A program made the translations under genes and the position numbers. Below the pieces are notes generated by a model. That model ran no database searches. It had not been told where the DNA came from and saw only the letters and a program-made list of their open reading frames with translations. Positions 1 to 9,130 of a DNA stretch of 36,678 nucleotides are shown in pieces (position 1 is the stretch's first letter; each line of letters begins with the position of its first letter). Source of the DNA: Pirellulaceae bacterium (GTDB taxonomy: Bacteria; Planctomycetota; Planctomycetia; Pirellulales; Pirellulaceae); contig JADYZV010000033.1 in NCBI GenBank assembly GCA_020852965.1, positions 1 through 36,678 on the forward strand. Reading direction: 5' to 3'.

Positions 1-153
1 ACCGAGTATCTGCAGCAAAGCCTGAAGGGCGGCGAGCGTGGCTATATGGTTGATGTGGCCCGCGTCTACCTGGCCGATCGCTTTCCACCCCCAGCAGACA
101 GCCCAGCAGAGCCCCCCACTGAGCAATCCGCTAAGCATCGCGCCGAAAATTAG
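1..153 (+). CDS. 3' end of an unidentified protein (partial)
   Basis: Frame 1 is open from the first base to a TAG at 151-153, giving 50 residues that begin TEYLQQSLKGGERG and end in a proline- and glutamate-rich, probably disordered tail (PPPADSPAEPPTEQS). The start lies outside the window. No family is recognisable from this tail. A gap of over 500 bases separates it from the Tad genes, so it is not obviously part of that operon. Confidence 0.5.
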   Translation, partial: TEYLQQSLKGGERGYMVDVARVYLADRFPPPADSPAEPPTEQSAKHRAEN

Positions 154-693
154 TATTCGAGCATTGGGACTGGAACTCACTTCCGTCTTCGTAAGGAATT
201 CATCCAACTGAAATTGTTTAACGCCTAGCCGGATTGGCCGGTGGATTGGGAGAGATTCTACTACGGATAGTTGTCTCGATGCGGCAGCGACACGACCAGC
301 GCGGGTGTACCGGCCAAGTAGGCGCAGGCAGTAGCGGAGTTGATTGCACCGAGCCACGAGACTATGCACGAGAGGCTTTGGGGAGTGTGGTTGGCAGCCG
401 CAGGTGCGATTATCAGTTGGCAGCCGCAGGTGCCGTCGCCTGCGCAGGCCGCAAAGGTTGGTGTCGGTGATACCGGTTATGGCGGTGGTATCGCGCGCGC
501 CGTCTGAACTTCTCGCCATAAGACCCTGACAAGCTATGCTGCGCAGCCGTCAAAGTAAGGCTTTTCCCATTATTTCTAAGCAATCGCCGCAACTACCGCA
601 ATTTGTATTGTAGGTTTTCACAGCAACTTTTCTCAAGCTGACAAAGTTTGCCTAGCCTACGTCGTACACAATTGTCCTGCAGGATTGCACTCA
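154..693. other. Intergenic region upstream of cpaF
   Basis: About 540 bases with no strong gene. It contains one weak small open frame (364-507) and a 17-base direct repeat, TTGGCAGCCGCAGGTGC, at 391-407 and 417-433 (26-base period). The last 100 bases before cpaF are AT-richer and probably hold its promoter, but no convincing -35/-10 pair was picked. Confidence 0.4.
364..507 (+). CDS. possible small secreted protein, 47 aa (weak)
   Basis: An ATG at 364 opens a 47-residue frame ending at TGA 505-507. The product begins MHERLWGVWLAAAGAII, which has the charged-then-hydrophobic layout of a Sec signal peptide. An Ala-Gln-Ala-type cleavage site follows near residues 28-31, and the short mature part is glycine-rich (GDTGYGGG). 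No clear Shine-Dalgarno sequence precedes it and part of the frame is a direct repeat. It could be a genuine small secreted protein, the truncated head of a larger gene, or chance. Confidence 0.25.
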   Translation: MHERLWGVWLAAAGAIISWQPQVPSPAQAAKVGVGDTGYGGGIARAV

Positions 694-2016
694 ATGAAGA
701 CTCTCAATCAGCCCAAAAGTATCCAGGAACAATCGAAGGCGGACGAGTTTGATCTGGTCAAACGACGTATCCATAACAAACTAGTCGACAAGCTCGACCT
801 CAGCCGTATTGGCGACATGAAGGGCGAGCAACTGCGGCGCGAGATTCGCCTGGTCGTCGAACACCTGTGCGACGCGGAAAACACTCTGCTCAATCGTACC
901 GAACGCGATCGCATCATCGAAGAAGTACTGGACGAGACGTTTGGTCTAGGACCCCTCGAGTTCTTGCTCAAGGATTCCTCGATCAGCGATATTATGATTA
1001 ATGGTCCCAAAAGTATATTCGTGGAGCGCAATGGTCGTCTGGAAAAGACCGAAGTCGAATTTCGTGACAATACCCACTTGATGCAGATCATCGACCGCAT
1101 CGTTTCGAAGGTTGGCCGTCGTGTTGATGAAACCTCTCCGATGGTGGATGCTCGTCTGGAAGATGGATCGCGGGTCAATGCGATCATTCCACCATTGGCC
1201 CTGGACGGTGCCTGTGTTTCCATTCGTCGATTTGGCTCCAATCCGCTCAAGCTCGAAGACTTGTTGAACTACAAAGCCTTGACGCCAGAGATGGTGATGC
1301 TGCTGGAAGGTTGCATCAAGGCTCGACTGAACATGATCATTTGTGGTGGAACCGGTTCTGGTAAAACGACATTGCTTAACACGCTCAGCAGCTTCATTCC
1401 TAACGATCAACGCATTGTAACGATCGAAGACGCGGCGGAATTGCAACTGCAACAGGATCACGTGGTACGCTTGGAAACGCGTCCGCGGAATATTGAGGGA
1501 AATGGTGCCGTCACCGCCACGGACCTGGTAAAAAACGCCCTGCGTATGCGACCTGAGCGAATCATCATCGGTGAATGCCGAGGTGGAGAAACGCTGGACA
1601 TGCTACAAGCCATGAACACGGGTCACGATGGATCGTTAACGACGATTCACGCGAACAATCCACGCGACGGTGTGGCTCGTCTAGAAACGCTGGTCATGAT
1701 GGCCGGTTACGACTTGCCAATCAAGGCGATCCGTCAGCAATTGTCGAGCGCTGTGAACGTCATCATCCAAGCCAACCGTTTGCAAGGGGGGCCGCGTCGG
1801 GTTACGCACATCACGGAGATCACCGGCATGGAACAAGAGACGGTCGTGATGCAGGACATATTCAGATTCGTGCAAACGGGGATCAACGAAGAGGGTAAAG
1901 CTCACGGGCATTTTGAATGCACGGGCGTTCGCCCGAGCTTCATGCATCGCCTCGAGCAGTCCGGCGTTCGCTTGCCCGCCAGTGCCTTCCGTCAACGCAA
2001 AATCATGGACGCCTAA
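694..2016 (+). CDS. cpaF: Tad/Flp pilus assembly ATPase CpaF (TadA)
   Basis: This is the hexameric secretion ATPase of the GspE/VirB11 superfamily that powers assembly of Flp/Tad pili at the inner membrane. The protein shows a Walker A motif GGTGSGKT near residues 228-235, and the CpaF-specific stretch IIGECRGGE followed by [20 protein letters not shown] (Walker B and His-box region). Length is about 440 residues, normal for the family. I chose the ATG at 694 over a TTG at 685 because AGGA at 681-684 lies 9 bases upstream of it. tadB and tadC follow on the same strand, giving the core motor module. Secretin, CpaB and prepilin genes are not in the window. Confidence 0.95.
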   Translation: MKTLNQPKSIQEQSKADEFDLVKRRIHNKLVDKLDLSRIGDMKGEQLRREIRLVVEHLCDAENTLLNRTERDRIIEEVLDETFGLGPLEFLLKDSSISDIMINGPKSIFVERNGRLEKTEVEFRDNTHLMQIIDRIVSKVGRRVDETSPMVDARLEDGSRVNAIIPPLALDGACVSIRRFGSNPLKLEDLLNYKALTPEMVMLLEGCIKARLNMIICGGTGSGKTTLLNTLSSFIPNDQRIVTIEDAAELQLQQDHVVRLETRPRNIEGNGAVTATDLVKNALRMRPERIIIGECRGGETLDMLQAMNTGHDGSLTTIHANNPRDGVARLETLVMMAGYDLPIKAIRQQLSSAVNVIIQANRLQGGPRRVTHITEITGMEQETVVMQDIFRFVQTGINEEGKAHGHFECTGVRPSFMHRLEQSGVRLPASAFRQRKIMDA

Positions 2017-2062
2017 TCGTTCATTGGCGTCATGTAATTGGAACTAAACCGAAGAGTTTGTC

Positions 2063-3025
2063 ATGCTGTCATTAGTAATCGTAATCGCTGTGGGGATTGG
2101 CGTTACCGCCTTGATCGGTGGCGTCGCGCTTGCCCTACGCCCTGCCGTCGAAAACAATGCCGAAAGCCGTCTGTCCATGTTGACCGGTGCGCGGCGCGCA
2201 CCAGGCGAACGAGAAGAGGCTAGCCTACTGACCAGCAGTTCGCTCGATGACACCAAGTCCATGGCCGATGACTTCCTGGCTCGCTTCGGGAATATTAATC
2301 GACTGATGGAACAGGCCGACGTGCAAATGTCTGGAACTAAGTTCTTGTCGATTTGTGCCGCAGCGGCGGGTGTTGGCGCAGTCATATGCATCGCTTCGCC
2401 GACCCCCAAATATTTGCTACCACTGTTTGCTGCCGTCACTGGCGGCTTGCCCTTGCTGTGGTTACTGCAGAAACGCAAGAAGCGCATCAATCGCTTCAAC
2501 CAGCAACTTCCTGAAGCCCTGGAGCTTCTCAGTCGCTCGCTACGCGCCGGTCACTCGTTGGCAGCAGGCTTTGGTTTGATCGCTAGCGAAATGCAAGCCC
2601 CGATTGGCACCGAGTTCGGTCGCTCATTCGAAGAACAGAACTTGGGCATTACGCTCGACGAAGCCCTCGAAGGGATGACCGAACGCGTTCCCAATATGGA
2701 CTTGCGCTTCTTTGCCACGGCGGTCATGCTGCAGCGTCAGACCGGGGGTGACTTGGCAGAAATCCTAGACAAGATCGGTCACTTGATACGCGACCGCTTC
2801 AAGCTGGCGGGCGCCATTCAAGCCTTGACCGGTGAAGGTCGGTTGTCTGGAATTGTATTGCTTTCTCTCCCTCCGACATTGTACGTCGTCATGCTGTACT
2901 TGAACTACGACTATGCCATGGTACTGATGCGTGACGAAACTGGACGTATGCTGATGGGGATCGCCCTGGTGATGCAATTTGTGGGCGCTATGGTCATTCG
3001 TAAGATTATTAATATCAAGGTCTAA
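2063..3025 (+). CDS. tadB: Tad pilus inner-membrane platform protein TadB
   Basis: TadB is one of two GspF-type membrane proteins forming the platform on which the CpaF ATPase acts. The protein starts with a hydrophobic segment (residues 1-25), has a second membrane pair near residues 100-135, a GspF domain with LPEALELLSRSLRAGHSL near residue 150, and two C-terminal membrane spans. At 320 residues it is the usual size. GAAGAG at 2050-2056 region provides a ribosome site ahead of ATG 2063. It lies 46 bases after cpaF and 3 bases before tadC, so all three are very likely one transcript. Confidence 0.92.
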   Translation: MLSLVIVIAVGIGVTALIGGVALALRPAVENNAESRLSMLTGARRAPGEREEASLLTSSSLDDTKSMADDFLARFGNINRLMEQADVQMSGTKFLSICAAAAGVGAVICIASPTPKYLLPLFAAVTGGLPLLWLLQKRKKRINRFNQQLPEALELLSRSLRAGHSLAAGFGLIASEMQAPIGTEFGRSFEEQNLGITLDEALEGMTERVPNMDLRFFATAVMLQRQTGGDLAEILDKIGHLIRDRFKLAGAIQALTGEGRLSGIVLLSLPPTLYVVMLYLNYDYAMVLMRDETGRMLMGIALVMQFVGAMVIRKIINIKV

Positions 3026-3028
3026 GTC

Positions 3029-3988
3029 ATGTTGCTCGGTTACCTTTCCAACGCCATCATTTTGCCGATCGCTGTCTTCGTCGCCATTGGTGCCATCGCT
3101 TGGTTTATCCTCAGCTACATGTTCCGACCTGAGGACGATCGAGCCGAACAACGCTTGGCCGAGCTCAGTGACCCTCGCGCACGAGCCGCAAACAATGGCA
3201 AGAAGAGCGAAGCCTTTCAACGCGCGCTCTCCAAGAGTGCCCCGGCGCTGGCCAAGTCGCTGACCCCCACCTCTGAAAAAGAGATGAGCAAGCTGCGGCA
3301 GTCGCTGGTTGAAGCTGGCTTCCGGAGTGAGACCGCGCCCGTGACCTATTTGGCCCTACGCGCCGTCGTAGCCTTGGTATTCCTGGCAGTTGGAGGTGGT
3401 GGTTCGCTGTTCCTATACGGCTTTACCGGGGCGGCTGCCATGCGAGCATTCTTCGTCGCAGCGGTTGGCTTCTACCTTCCCATCCTTGTACTGAGTCAAC
3501 TCGGTCGCCGACGTAAACAACAGATTTTCTATGGCCTCCCCGATGCGCTCGACTTAATGGTCGTATGCGTGGAAGCGGGCCTGGGACTAGACCAAGCCAT
3601 GCGTCGCGTAGCCACCGAAATGAAGAAAAGCTATCGCATCATCGCCGACGAATTCGGGATGTGCAATCTGCACTTGCAAATGGGACGCGCCCGCAACCAA
3701 GTTCTCAATGATTTGGGCGCTCGAACCGGTGTTGACGACCTTCGCGCCTTGGCTTCCATCCTGATCCAAGCCGACAAGTTTGGTTCGAGCATTGCCACCG
3801 CCCTGCGTGTGCAAAGCGATTCCATGCGAGTCAAACGCCATCAGGTCGCCGAAGAAAAAGCAGCCAAGACGGCAGTCAAGCTGATCTTCCCACTGGTGTT
3901 GTTCATTTTCCCAGGCATCTTCGTGGTACTCGTCGGCCCTGCCGGTATTCAGATGGCCCGCGAAATGTTCCCACTCATGACCAACTAG
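3029..3988 (+). CDS. tadC: Tad pilus inner-membrane platform protein TadC
   Basis: This is the second GspF-family platform protein of the Tad machine, expected to pair with TadB. Visible features are an N-terminal membrane segment, a membrane pair around residues 110-155, the GspF core motif LPDALDLMVVCVEAGLGLDQAMRRVATEM near residues 170-200, and a C-terminal span ending PAGIQMAREMFPLM. AAGG at 3017-3020 lies 8 bases before ATG 3029. The gene ends the co-directional group; the next real gene is convergent. No tadD/TPR gene follows, although one often does in Tad loci. Confidence 0.92.
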   Translation: MLLGYLSNAIILPIAVFVAIGAIAWFILSYMFRPEDDRAEQRLAELSDPRARAANNGKKSEAFQRALSKSAPALAKSLTPTSEKEMSKLRQSLVEAGFRSETAPVTYLALRAVVALVFLAVGGGGSLFLYGFTGAAAMRAFFVAAVGFYLPILVLSQLGRRRKQQIFYGLPDALDLMVVCVEAGLGLDQAMRRVATEMKKSYRIIADEFGMCNLHLQMGRARNQVLNDLGARTGVDDLRALASILIQADKFGSSIATALRVQSDSMRVKRHQVAEEKAAKTAVKLIFPLVLFIFPGIFVVLVGPAGIQMAREMFPLMTN

Positions 3989-4061
3989 CGCTTCAACCAT
4001 GTTCGATTTTGGGGTTGATCGTAGTGGACGAGGTTACGAGTCCCTGTAAAGCGATCGAATA

Positions 4062-4769
4062 TCATCGCCGGGGAGCTGACGGAGAGACGCGAATATCGTC
4101 CACTTCAATCCCCTTTTCACCACCCTTTTGCATCCACATTAGTTTGCGCTTCGCCGCGTTGAAACAAGGGCGGCTCAGCGTCTGAGTCCAAGTCCCGCCA
4201 TCCACGCTGATGTCAGCTTGCTCTCCTACAAACACTACCCGCACTTCGCGCCAATCGGTTCCACTGAGATCGAGCTTGTCTACCGGCAGGAATTCATTCA
4301 AGCGGTAGGCACCACTGACCTTATCGGCAGGGTGCCCCCCTTTCTGTCGCAGCGGATGATTCGCATCCTTCGAATGTGAATCGACTTCGAGTTGAACGCC
4401 ATCTCGCAGTAGCTTCACGCGCAGCATATGATCCACGCTGCCGAAGCCATCGTCACCATCGACAAAAAACCACATCCATCCGCCCGGCTCAAGCTGGCGA
4501 TAGCGGAACGAGATCGTCAGATCGGTTCCTTCGACAGGCAGGTAGACCATCGGCGGGTAGTTTCCAACGCCCGGCCCGTGCGTCCATAGCACCCCATCGC
4601 GCACTTCGGTGTGCTCGCTAGGAATGGGCGTGCTGAAGCGGCTTGCATCAAAATTCTCTCCGAAGGTTTCGTGAAACTGCGATGGCTCCGTTGCCTGTAG
4701 CACCGCCTGCGAAATGGGCAGTAGGCCGGCGGTCAACAATACGAGAGTTTGAAACGTGGTGCTGATCAT
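4062..4769 (-). CDS. Secreted jelly-roll (laminin-G/DUF1080-like) protein
   Basis: A 235-residue protein with a Sec-type signal peptide (MISTTFQTLVLLTAGLLPIS, cleavage near QATEP). The rest looks like a single beta-sandwich: alternating strands with FRYRQLEPGGWMWFFVDGDDGFGSVDHMLRVKL and an end IEVDDIRVSPS, the pattern seen in concanavalin-like domains that planctomycetes carry in secreted sugar-binding or DUF1080-type proteins. No catalytic motif is evident. It is convergent with tadC and lies about 100 bases downstream of the esterase gene on the same strand, so the two may be co-transcribed. The family assignment is by fold pattern only. Confidence 0.6.
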   Translation of the reverse strand: MISTTFQTLVLLTAGLLPISQAVLQATEPSQFHETFGENFDASRFSTPIPSEHTEVRDGVLWTHGPGVGNYPPMVYLPVEGTDLTISFRYRQLEPGGWMWFFVDGDDGFGSVDHMLRVKLLRDGVQLEVDSHSKDANHPLRQKGGHPADKVSGAYRLNEFLPVDKLDLSGTDWREVRVVFVGEQADISVDGGTWTQTLSRPCFNAAKRKLMWMQKGGEKGIEVDDIRVSPSAPRR

Positions 4770-4871
4770 TGGGCGGAATTCATCGATCGAATTAGTAACG
4801 GAGGTAGTATGGCAGGCAGTAAATCTGAAATCTTCAACTCCCTGTATTCGCTAAAGAACGCAGCCTTGGAC

Positions 4872-5849
4872 CTACTCGGCTTCCGGCTGAAGGTGCTTTT
4901 TCAGGAACTCGAGTTTGGCATCTTTGGGCTTCCCATCCCCGACCACCTGCAGCACATTCTCAACTCCAGCCGCATCCAATTTCTCCTTGATCATCGCACC
5001 GAACTCCGCATGATGGATTGAGAACATAACATTCGTCTCCTCAGGTAACGGAGTACCTCCCAGCGGTGTGGGGTAGTTCAAGTACGTGGGAGGATCGTCG
5101 CTGCTGACCAACTCCAAAGGACTGGCGTCTTTGACCTGCTCGGCGAACTTCGGCTGCTTCAGTTCGTCCAGCGATTGGGCACCAAACATCAGCGGGTAGC
5201 TGGCGTGAATTGCCTTCGGACCGCCAACTCGTGAAAGCACTAGCTCGGGATCGAACGTGGTCGGCCCCGCTTCGGGAACTAGACACGTAACCCGCGTTGA
5301 CATCCGCTCGATTGGATCTGCCGATGAAGGATCAGCCATGTCATCGCGATAGGCGATCCACATACAATTCACGGCTCCCGCTGAACCTCCCGTCAGGGCG
5401 AATCGGTCGGGATCGATATTCCATTCCTTGGCCTGGCTGCGGACGAACTGGACCGCGCGAGCGCAATCGTTCATCGGAGCCGGATAGGGTGCTGCCTGCT
5501 TGTCATTTTTTTTAAAAATCAACCGGTAATTGATCGAGACCACGCTGATTCCCATGTCGAGATAGGGCGAAGCGTCATAAGGAGATTTCTCCCCTCCCAT
5601 CCAGCCACCGCCATGAATGTGCATCAGCACGGGGGTAGCATTGCTCCTTTGAGCTTTGTAGAAGTCGAGTACATTGCGCTCGTAGGGCCCATACTGAACG
5701 TCTTTCAATGTTGGCGCAATCAACTCCGGCTTGGGAGGCTCGGCAGCCCTGCCGGTCATTGAAGGGAGCAAGAAGAGAGCCTGTATGGTCACGAGAGCTA
5801 CCGTGCTCCAAGAACCAAATTGGGGCGAGCGAAGAAGTGAAGCGCGCAT
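4872..5849 (-). CDS. Secreted alpha/beta-hydrolase (HGGG esterase/lipase type)
   Basis: A 325-residue protein with an N-terminal signal segment (STVALVTIQALFLLPS, then GRAAEPPKP). It carries the oxyanion motif HGGGWMGG at residues 79-86 and the nucleophile elbow GGSAG at 154-158, with Ser156 as likely catalytic serine; a C-terminal IHHAEFG may supply the histidine. This is the hormone-sensitive-lipase/BD-FAE-like arrangement that hydrolyses esters, including acetylated or feruloylated polysaccharides. The substrate cannot be read from sequence. A lectin-like secreted protein follows downstream, consistent with polysaccharide processing outside the cytoplasm. Confidence 0.8.
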   Translation of the reverse strand: MRASLLRSPQFGSWSTVALVTIQALFLLPSMTGRAAEPPKPELIAPTLKDVQYGPYERNVLDFYKAQRSNATPVLMHIHGGGWMGGEKSPYDASPYLDMGISVVSINYRLIFKKNDKQAAPYPAPMNDCARAVQFVRSQAKEWNIDPDRFALTGGSAGAVNCMWIAYRDDMADPSSADPIERMSTRVTCLVPEAGPTTFDPELVLSRVGGPKAIHASYPLMFGAQSLDELKQPKFAEQVKDASPLELVSSDDPPTYLNYPTPLGGTPLPEETNVMFSIHHAEFGAMIKEKLDAAGVENVLQVVGDGKPKDAKLEFLKKHLQPEAE

Positions 5850-5892
5850 AGATCAGTCTCTCTGCAAAATATATGGAAGTAACAGCGGTTCT

Positions 5893-5920
5893 AGTCTAAC
5901 AAGTCCCAGTCTAACAAGTC
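5893..5920. repeat. Tandem duplication of a 13-base word
   Basis: AGTCTAACAAGTC occurs at 5893-5905 and again at 5908-5920, a 15-base period, in the divergent spacer between the esterase (minus) and amidohydrolase (plus) genes. It may be a paired regulator site or a simple slip duplication. Confidence 0.6.
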
Positions 5921-6033
5921 ATTGTCGAGGAATGAACCTCTGGGAAAAGCCGTCGAATCTTGTTTCATCGGTGTCAAATCGTTTCGGAGAATTGAGCGAG
6001 GGGAATTCATGCTACAATTTCCTTGTATCAAAG

Positions 6034-6063
6034 TTTCACGCGATTAGCGACTATCGCGTGAAA
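6034..6063. promoter_or_regulatory. Perfect 11-bp inverted repeat, candidate operator
   Basis: TTTCACGCGAT at 6034-6044 is repeated as its exact reverse complement, ATCGCGTGAAA, at 6053-6063 around an 8-base spacer. It ends 24 bases before the amidohydrolase start at 6088, so it lies in the promoter or leader. With this spacing a dimeric regulator site or an mRNA hairpin are both possible; no T-run follows, so it is not an intrinsic terminator. Confidence 0.55.
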
Positions 6064-6087
6064 GCCTACGAATTAGGACGATAGAGA

Positions 6088-7116
6088 ATGTGTGATCAGA
6101 GGCTGTATGGCGGTCCCGACGGCAGAGACCGCTTAGTGACGCGACGCTCGTTTGTGGTGACTGGTAGCGTATTGGCAAGTAGTGCGTTGACAGCGACACA
6201 GGGGTGGTGCGGTCCTCAGGGGGATGAAGCGACCGAGCCGGTTGGCGCCATTCCCATCATCGACACTCACATCCACTTGTTTGATGCGAAACGACCGCAA
6301 GGAGCTCCCTATGCTGGCCCAGGTGGCGATTCCCCCCATGTGTCGCTACCACCTCGGTATCGCCGTTTGGCAGAGCCGTTGGGTATCGTGGGGGCGATCA
6401 AAGTCGAAGCCAGCCCGTGGATCGAGGACAATCTGTGGGCGCTACAAGTTGCCCAGCAGGATACGATGATCGTGGGCGTTATCGGCAACCTACAGCCGGA
6501 CAAACCCGAGTTTCCCGAGTACCTCGATCGCTTCCGCAAGAACAGTCTGTTTCGCGGCATTCGCTACGGGAATCTGTGGGGATATAGTCTCAGCCAACAA
6601 GTCGAAAATCCCGTGTTTATCGACGGCATGAAGCGATTGGCCGCAGCCGACCTTGTCTTGGACTCGGCCAATCCCGATCTTAAGTTGCTGCAAGCCATCG
6701 TGCGGCTGAGCGATCGAGTTCCTGAGCTGCGCATCATCATCGACCACTTGCCCGCCATGGAGCCCGCTAAGAGCGAACGCGCTGAGTACGAAAAACTGTT
6801 GGCCGAACTGGAGCAACGCAGCGGCGTTTATATGAAACTGTCGTCGGTCATACATCGCGTGGCGGGAGCGGTCTCCACTGAGCTCGGTGCCTATCGAGAT
6901 CGCATCGATAGCTTGATGGATGTCTTTGGCGAGGACCGAGTGATCTTTGGCAGCGACTGGCCCAACAGCGACGGCGTCGCCTCGCTAGATTCGATCGTTA
7001 GGCTGGCGCGCGAGTACCTAGCAACTCAACCGCTCCGTGTCGCCGAAAAAATCCTCTGGCGCAATTCGCTTGCCACCTATCGCTGGACGCCGCGCGCGGA
7101 AAACCAACCGAGTTAG
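6088..7116 (+). CDS. Tat-exported amidohydrolase (amidohydrolase-2 family)
   Basis: A 342-residue metal-dependent TIM-barrel hydrolase. A twin-arginine motif TRRSFVV (Arg19-Arg20) followed by a hydrophobic stretch and an Ala-rich region indicates Tat export. The mature part opens with IIDTHIHLFD, placing the metal-binding HxH at His61 and His63. A later IIIDHLPA supplies another ligand region, and FGSDWP near residue 290 carries the conserved catalytic Asp. This matches the amidohydrolase-2/LigY/lactonase-like group; the substrate (often a lactone or aromatic acid) is unknown. AGGA at 6075-6078 is a plausible ribosome site. An inverted repeat sits just upstream. Confidence 0.82.
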   Translation: MCDQRLYGGPDGRDRLVTRRSFVVTGSVLASSALTATQGWCGPQGDEATEPVGAIPIIDTHIHLFDAKRPQGAPYAGPGGDSPHVSLPPRYRRLAEPLGIVGAIKVEASPWIEDNLWALQVAQQDTMIVGVIGNLQPDKPEFPEYLDRFRKNSLFRGIRYGNLWGYSLSQQVENPVFIDGMKRLAAADLVLDSANPDLKLLQAIVRLSDRVPELRIIIDHLPAMEPAKSERAEYEKLLAELEQRSGVYMKLSSVIHRVAGAVSTELGAYRDRIDSLMDVFGEDRVIFGSDWPNSDGVASLDSIVRLAREYLATQPLRVAEKILWRNSLATYRWTPRAENQPS

Positions 7117-7162
7117 TCATCGTCCACTCCCATCCCCCCTAAGTCTTGACCTTGACCGACCA

Positions 7163-8668
7163 CTAGGGACTTGGCTCAGCAAATTGGAAAGCGTACAGAT
7201 CCGCATCTTTGATCACAAATCGTAAGCGTACCGGTTTTCCTGCAAGCGAAGAAACGTCGCTCCCCTGCTTCCATGTGACCACTCGGCGAATTTCGTTACC
7301 GATTTGTTGCTGCGCATCGTCCAGTGAAAAACCGGGTATGGGATTGCCGGCTGGGTCTTGGATCTCAACGGTAATTCCCCCCGCCGCTGAGGTTCCGAAG
7401 TTGATAGCCAATTCCTGCCCCTGGAATGTGAGTGGCTTCGTTATCAACTCACCGCCTGCGTAAGATGCTTGGGCCGAAGCGAAGCCATCGAGTCGCAACG
7501 AGTATCTTCGCAAGTGGGCGGTTGGTTGGGCGTAATCTTGATTGAGATAGACCGACATTTCCGTAGGGCTGGTCTGAACCACATTCAGAGCGGGATAATT
7601 GGTTCGCGAAACCCAATTTTGCGCACCGATACCGGGGCGCACAAAGCCGTCCAGAAAAGTTCGATCATAGAAATGCCCGCCGCGTGAAGTCATAAAAATG
7701 GCGTCTGACGTGTCCTTAAAATACTTTGGAGACACATTGATTGCACGAGCCTGTGCGTCTGATAGCACCTGCCGACCAGGCATGAAGCGTGCCGCGACGG
7801 CTACATACAGATGGGGAGCTCGAAAGTAAGGATGCGTTTGATTCGTATACAGATGCTCGATAGGCGCCTCGCCGCCCGCGTGGCGGTATTCCATCAGCTC
7901 GGGAGCCGACCAATGCAAAAAGTCGTCGCTGGTGGTTCGACAAATGCGGCGGATGCCGTCTTCGAAGACACGGAAATAGCAGACGTATTGGTTTTCGTTG
8001 GCGGACCAGAAAGCGAGGTTCTGCGAGTCAAACATGTACTTATAAGGAACCATCTCCGTCGGAATGACGGCTTCCTCACGAAGCTTTTTCCAGTGAATGC
8101 CGTCGGCGGAAACCAAGGCAACCAAGCCGCTGTTCATCGTCCCGCCAAGAGCTTTGAAACGCTGTTCTGCGGGGACACCTGGGCGAGTGTCGAGCAGCGG
8201 GCAGAAATTGTGCGACAAGGGGGCCATGCCTTCCAAGACAATGCTGTTCGACGCTTGCCCTTCAACATCAAAAATCTTCAGATCAGGCTTTGTCCACTCG
8301 ATGCCGTCTTTCGATTCAGCGTAACAGGTGACTTCTCCAGGGTTGCCGTCCGAACCAACTTTCGAACTACCTCGATAGTACAGTCGAAACAGGTCGCCAT
8401 CCTTGATCACAGTGCAGTACCCGCAGAACGCCCCTTCCCAAGGCTCGTCAAACCGCAAGGCGACTCCTTCGTCACGCGGCCGATTGAGAACTAACCGAAC
8501 ACCGTCGAGTTTTTCAATTAGAAAATTGTCGACGAACAATTCGAGACGGTCGCCGATATCGATCACATTGTCGTCGCCAGCGGCGGTTGACTGAAGATCG
8601 GTGTCGAGCAGTGAGACGAGCAACAGGGCGGCTAAACAAAGATAACGCATGATTTTTTGCAACTCCAT
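7163..8668 (-). CDS. Secreted beta-propeller glycosidase-like protein (planctomycete type)
   Basis: A 501-residue exported protein with a signal peptide (MRYLCLAALLLVSLL, starting at Met7 of the longest frame). Residues about 35-350 have the repeating beta pattern of five-bladed propeller sugar hydrolases (GH32/43-like): GDRLELFVDNFLIEKLDGV, then DGDLFRLYYRG and ESKDGIEWTKPDL. The last about 120 residues look like a beta-sandwich (EIQDPAGNPIPGFSL, VRLRFVIKDADLYAFQF). Planctomycetes carry many paralogues of this layout, usually annotated hypothetical or glycosyl hydrolase-like. Catalytic residues were not assigned. It is convergent with the amidohydrolase. Confidence 0.6.
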   Translation of the reverse strand: MELQKIMRYLCLAALLLVSLLDTDLQSTAAGDDNVIDIGDRLELFVDNFLIEKLDGVRLVLNRPRDEGVALRFDEPWEGAFCGYCTVIKDGDLFRLYYRGSSKVGSDGNPGEVTCYAESKDGIEWTKPDLKIFDVEGQASNSIVLEGMAPLSHNFCPLLDTRPGVPAEQRFKALGGTMNSGLVALVSADGIHWKKLREEAVIPTEMVPYKYMFDSQNLAFWSANENQYVCYFRVFEDGIRRICRTTSDDFLHWSAPELMEYRHAGGEAPIEHLYTNQTHPYFRAPHLYVAVAARFMPGRQVLSDAQARAINVSPKYFKDTSDAIFMTSRGGHFYDRTFLDGFVRPGIGAQNWVSRTNYPALNVVQTSPTEMSVYLNQDYAQPTAHLRRYSLRLDGFASAQASYAGGELITKPLTFQGQELAINFGTSAAGGITVEIQDPAGNPIPGFSLDDAQQQIGNEIRRVVTWKQGSDVSSLAGKPVRLRFVIKDADLYAFQFAEPSP

Positions 8669-8755
8669 GGGGGACGTAGGTGGGAAGGGTGCGGTAGAAA
8701 ACTTTTAGTTGTAATGCGAAAACATCGCACGCGAAATCATTGTCTGGCCTTGGTG

Positions 8756-8808
8756 GTAGCTACGGTCGCCAGACTGTAGGGAGTCTACGATCTGGCGAAC
8801 GTAGCTAC
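8756..8808. repeat. 18-bp imperfect inverted repeat element (REP/MITE-like)
   Basis: GTAGCTACGGTCGCCAGA at 8756-8773 pairs with TCTGGCGAACGTAGCTAC at 8791-8808 with one mismatch. Inside the loop a further AGACT...AGTCT pair is nested. This compact hairpin in a gene-free spacer has the form of a dispersed REP- or MITE-like element. Confidence 0.6.
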
Positions 8809-8856
8809 GATACTTATTTCCCGCACGATACGTAAGCTGACCCGTTTTGACCTGCG

Positions 8857-8960
8857 ATATGTGTCGGGCAGGAACATATTCGTGGAATATGTATCAAAAA
8901 ATTGAAAACAGACACATATTCCAGCGTCGTGTCACTGTTGAAAACACATTTTTTTCAATT
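8857..8960. repeat. Nested inverted repeats in an AT-rich spacer
   Basis: Three inverted pairs overlap or nest here: ATATGTGTC (8857-8865) with GACACATAT (8911-8919); ACATATTC (8874-8881) with GAATATGT (8885-8892), a 3-base loop; and AATTGAAAA (8900-8908) with TTTTCAATT (8952-8960). No open frame of note covers the segment. It may be a structured leader, an operator cluster or a decayed element. Confidence 0.5.
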
Positions 8961-9114
8961 CAGGCCCCGTCTTGAAAGTACCTCGATCAAGGCAGGATTG
9001 AGGTAGACGACCTCTCTGCCAACCTTCCGCTTTCCAGAATCCCCAAGTTTTAAAGGATCTTGAGGTATTCAGAGGCGGCCTTTCGCTGCGCCAAACCGGA
9101 ATCGGTCAGCCTAA

Positions 9115-9130
9115 AGGCAATTTATTGCCT
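9115..9130. promoter_or_regulatory. AGGCAA hairpin upstream of hipBA
   Basis: AGGCAA-TTTA-TTGCCT is a perfect 6-bp inverted repeat. The half-word AGGCAA recurs at 9156-9161 and at 9248-9253 next to the hipB start, so it may be a multi-copy binding word for the HipB repressor or another regulator. Confidence 0.4.
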
